From Mugil cephalus (taxonomy: Eukaryota; Chordata; Actinopteri; Mugiliformes; Mugilidae), in contig NC_061782.1 in NCBI RefSeq assembly GCF_022458985.1, forward strand, positions 14,553,172-14,617,171: a DNA stretch of 64,000 bases. Reading direction: 5' to 3'. The translations under genes were made by a program, and so were the position numbers. Below, piece after piece: positions 60,338 to 64,000 of the stretch. Under the pieces are notes generated by a model, which saw nothing but the letters and a program-made list of their open reading frames with translations, was not told the DNA's origin and made no database searches. Position 1 is the first letter of the stretch, and every line of letters begins with the position of its first letter.

Positions 60338-63300
60338 TTACTTCCTCTCATAGTAGAACCATTTATCAACTGCAAATGAAAACATTACCATCATGTTTAG
60401 TCCGATTCAGCAGAAATTCAACATTATTGGAAGGGATATTTTATGAAGCACTACCTGATGATGGAATGGGCTCTTCTTTTCCACAGGGACACGTCTAAAA
60501 ATAGAGGGAAATGGTTAAAGAATTCTGTTGTTGAAATCTCTGATGTCATGTTGCACAATAGGATGAAGAAAATCTAACTTACGTCACCAACAGCGGCTTT
60601 GGCCTCATCTGCTGAGCAGCAGTAAGGGCTCTCAGAGGCCGACACACATGTGTTTTTGCTGTTTGAGAATGTACAACATATATATTTGATATAGTGCCCT
60701 TATTGTATAATCGAGACAATAATTTAGGTGATATGTTATAAAAGTAATGCAGTGTTTACCAGTTCAGTTCACCGGCATTAGCTTTTTGGGAAATGAGGGC
60801 TTTCCAGAAGTTGTGAGTGCTCTTGATAACTTCAATGGCAAAGTCCTGAAAATAATATATCAATAACTTAGTTTAGAAGTGGGCCAACGCCAATAAATTA
60901 TATATTAATAGTATTTCATGTTATCAACTGAAGTAGTGACTTGACAAAACTCACTGAATCCTTGAATGGCAACTCTGCACATGTTAAAGATTAATCTACA
61001 TCTATTTAATGACAAATGTGGAATAAGTAAACACCTTGTCTTTGAACTCTTCATTGAAAGCAAAACGGTTCTCTGGTTTCCCGTCTGGCACTTTGTACCT
61101 CTTGAACCAATCGACCGTGGCCTCCAGATAGCCAGGTTTCAGACGCTGGACATCACCGATGTCTGAAAATAGATGGGGACAACAAAACAGGTTCATGCTG
61201 TGACTGATGCAGGACAGCGGCAAAAACCCACACAGGCAAAAAAAGGAAAAGGGCTTACTGTTCAAGTCCTTGGCTTCAGGGTCTTCCACATTTATTGCAA
61301 TCACTTTCCAATCAGTCTCACCCTCATCAATCATGGCCAGGACACCGAGTACCTTCACTTTGATTATCTCCCCACGGGAGCACACCTAGACGGGGCATTG
61401 CAGATGTTTTTTTCAGTAACAAAGGAGTGCTCACCTCGACATCAGCAGTATTCTACATTTTGTACGAAAAACACATGAGGCTGTAAAATCACCAGCCAGT
61501 GTCGTACCTTAGAGCCGATTTCGCAGACATCAATTGGGTCGTTGTCACCGCAGCAGTCAGTGTCCTTATCTTTATGTGCTGGATCTTCCCATGTCTAAAA
61601 CATGACAGCAGTATTAGAAAACAAAAACAACTACATAGTGTTTGCTGCTCATTGTCTAAATCCCCATGGAAACTAATGTGATATTGTCTCGCACTACAAA
61701 TAAAACAAACAAATAAAAGGGAAATTTGATGGTTTTTTAAATGGAATTGTCTTTTCCTGGAAAAAATATGACTCATCCTGCACTAGGGAGCTTGGGCCAA
61801 TTTTGCAAAACAGTTTCTAAGGCTTCAGCTTTTGGCTCAAATATGTATGGGTGGTGCCTGCTCCGGCCACTGGAGACGACCAATCAGAACATGCTGGAAA
61901 CACGCAAGTAGAAACAAATAGCACTTTGCTATGCCGTTTCAGAGCCTTCGGGAGAACACATCAGCATCACAAACAAAATACTGACCTGAGGAATGGCCCC
62001 GTAGTTCCATATGTAGCCCTTATGCGGGAAAACATTGGCAACATAACGCAGCTTGCCCTTCTTCACATCCTGCTTTATTGGGTTCAGGAGGTCTTTTGTA
62101 GCAATCTGTAAAACACATTGTATTACTTATAGACACAACTAATGCAAAAAAATATATACATATTATTTAGGTTGAAGGAAATGTATGATTTAAAAAAATA
62201 ATGTACAAAATTAAAACACAGGTAGGTATATAAGGTATAAAATCAGACCCATCATACCTCCATCTTTGCATTTGTCCATCTTGGTACTTCAACAACCATG
62301 TGAAAGATGTTCTATAAGGGAGAAAAAAGAACATAAATCACATTAAAATCTTGACCTAATTGAATATATGAAGTGATTTTGAGCTACGTCACGATTGCAC
62401 ACGTAACGCTCTGGCTCTTATCACTGCAGTCATAAGATAAAAGATCATCTGCTGCTATCACAAGCCGTATTGACACAGCAGACGGAAAATAAAGAGTAAA
62501 GGCCACTGCCTTGCTGATAGACTTTGACTACACTATTGTGGAGAGTACTGCCTGAAGCAAGACACTGTAGCTACAAATTCTACACATGTACAACAGAAGT
62601 GCAAACGTTATTTGACCAGAGGACATAAAGAATACACACACATATTAGCATACTCTGTAGAGTAAAGGTGAGGCACTGTGTGCTTTCTTACCTGACTCTC
62701 ATCTGCATAAATTGGTACGTCGTGAAACGGCGAGATGTACTTTCCTTCTGCATTTTCTGCAAAACACAATAAAATGCAGTGTGAATACAGCCAGAATACA
62801 CAGATTGTGATTTATTATACTTATATCAACAAATCTTAATCATGACACTACGGTAAACTGCTCTACTTCCTACTTTCACTTCTTGCCATATGCCACAGCT
62901 ATTACTACTATTCTTCTGTTTGTTTATGTTATGTAATGAAACAGTTCACATGCTAGCAAAGATGGTGCCAGTTTTACATTTAAAGCCCACTCCACAATAG
63001 CTACCATGCATACTTAACCGATGTTAGCTGAGGTTTATTTTGCCCATATGTTAAAATTAAGTCGGCATCAGTGTTTAATTATGAATTATGACTAACTTTA
63101 TTTGAGTCTAAACTCAACTGCCAATTGATTGTGTGCGATAGTCATTCTAATTTAATAGTCCTGCACAAAATCTCATTATCATGCAGGTTGTGGTATTCAG
63201 CATTAGTTTAAAATAACCAGAGCTGTTGATTCAACTTTTCATATATTAATCAGTTTAACAACACCACTTGGCTATGTCCACCAAAATGATCACACAGTTA

Positions 63301-63888
63301 AATACTAAATAGGCTAGTCCATCTGTGAAATTACAAGGATTGTCTGTCCAGTAGTCAATATCAATGGATTCATTCACATATAAGAATCAAAGCGGGCGTT
63401 GTCCCCTCACTTTTTACGATCCAATCCCGGATGACGCGTTTAAGCACTTTACGTGATTTACCGACATAATAAGCTTACTTCTATCAGAATCAGACAACAA
63501 TAATGTAACAAAGTCGAGGAGTATTTGATGTCAAAGACGCATCATCTTACTTGCTGTAGCCGGGGGAACCGGCAGGACTGGTCTGCGCAATTATAGCGAA
63601 CCATTAGGAGCCCTTAGGAGTAGGCAAAATAATAAATATCGCGATCTGCGACAGTTTCCAGTGCAATAAGATACATAGTTGATGCTAATGACACGATGAA
63701 ACAAACCAGGAAAGAATAAATGAATAAGTGACACGTGGGAGATTTCCCGGTCCGCGGTATTTGTGTAGAGTCCTCAAAGTATCACACGGAGACAGAAGTT
63801 TATTACATCTACTATTTTTCCACTTACTGAAGAACAGGCGGTAGCTCAGGGAGTTCGGGTTCCCCCTCTCTTCTACCGTGAAGCTCAT
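60338..63888 (-). CDS. ppa1: Inorganic pyrophosphatase 1 (soluble, cytosolic)
   Basis: Eleven coding exons: 63888-63828, 62756-62692, 62311-62258, 62105-61986, 61594-61508, 61385-61259, 61162-61035, 60845-60760, 60658-60583, 60494-60455 and 60369-60338. All keep frame and give 291 residues (human 289). The enzyme splits pyrophosphate to phosphate with Mg2+, driving biosynthetic reactions in the cytosol. The family I signature is [12 protein letters not shown] (aspartates bind metal). [25 protein letters not shown] and [20 protein letters not shown] are also typical. The N-terminus has no mitochondrial leader, favouring ppa1 over ppa2. The C-terminal part is cysteine-rich. The last exon encodes only DKWFYYERK; reading through the exon 10 donor would give a different, shorter end, but the spliced form matches the family. 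Confidence 0.95.
62757..63827 (-). other. ppa1 intron 1
   Basis: About 1.07 kb, AT-rich. Near 63360-63600 it is richer in CpG and contains a donor-like site at about 63550. No second coding start was found. Confidence 0.5.
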
Positions 63889-64000
63889 GTTTAAGTGCAG
63901 GGTCGTATTGCTGACTGAACCTGGGATGGTGGATGACGGCGGAAGGAGTCGTCGGAGCGCTCACTAGCTTTTTTTCTTTTGGTCGCAGAGGGCACCGCGC

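Noticed and set aside
63540-63605. Possible alternative first coding exon of ppa1
   Set aside because: A donor in the right phase exists and the frame reads [12 protein letters not shown], but an upstream stop and the absence of an ATG rule out a protein start; at most a noncoding exon.
1-64000. tRNA, rRNA, snRNA, CRISPR, viral or toxin genes
   Set aside because: Looked for characteristic sequences and found none that could be supported; only host genes and DNA transposon remains are visible.

Overview
The window is nuclear DNA from a ray-finned (teleost) fish. It carries multi-exon genes with GT-AG introns whose exon products read as vertebrate proteins, a Tc1-type transposon, MITE-like repeats and microsatellites. 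There is no bacterial, plasmid or CRISPR content. Eight protein-coding genes can be assembled exon by exon; seven are complete in coding sequence and one runs off the left edge. The species cannot be named from what is visible.

Layout, left to right. (1) scd, stearoyl-CoA desaturase, minus strand, 3' end missing (216-4032; noncoding first exon and promoter near 5046-5220). (2) trmt2b, mitochondrial tRNA/rRNA uracil-5 methyltransferase, minus (7440-9233). It is head-to-head with (3) dnajb12, an ER membrane J-protein, plus (9443-13053), across a 209-bp putative bidirectional promoter. (4) ddit4 (REDD1), stress-induced mTORC1 inhibitor, minus (15397-16262), tail-to-tail with dnajb12. (5) spock2 (testican-2), plus (23560-47792), eleven coding exons with a 12.4-kb first intron and a 9-nt microexon. 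(6) tysnd1, peroxisomal processing protease with a C-terminal SKL signal, minus (50443-52571). (7) sar1a, the COPII GTPase, minus (54344-57978), with a dead Tc1-like transposon in its last intron. (8) ppa1, cytosolic inorganic pyrophosphatase, minus (60338-63888).

The genes do not form a functional operon; this is a syntenic neighbourhood. From general knowledge, DDIT4, DNAJB12 and SPOCK2 are close together on human 10q22, as are TYSND1, SAR1A and PPA1, so the block largely matches one human region. SCD (human 10q24) and TRMT2B (human X) joined to it mark rearrangement between the fish and human lineages.

Noncoding DNA makes up most of the window, chiefly the ddit4-spock2 intergenic region (about 16.5-23.4 kb) and the spock2 introns. 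Notable items there are a MITE-like element with TA flanks, three strong hairpins, an RFX X-box-like site, a CTCF-like site upstream of sar1a, and a diverged tandem duplication covering the scd promoter. I found no credible new biological system. The most interesting points are the spock2 microexon, the scd promoter duplication, the shared trmt2b/dnajb12 promoter with CRE-like sites, and the mobile elements.
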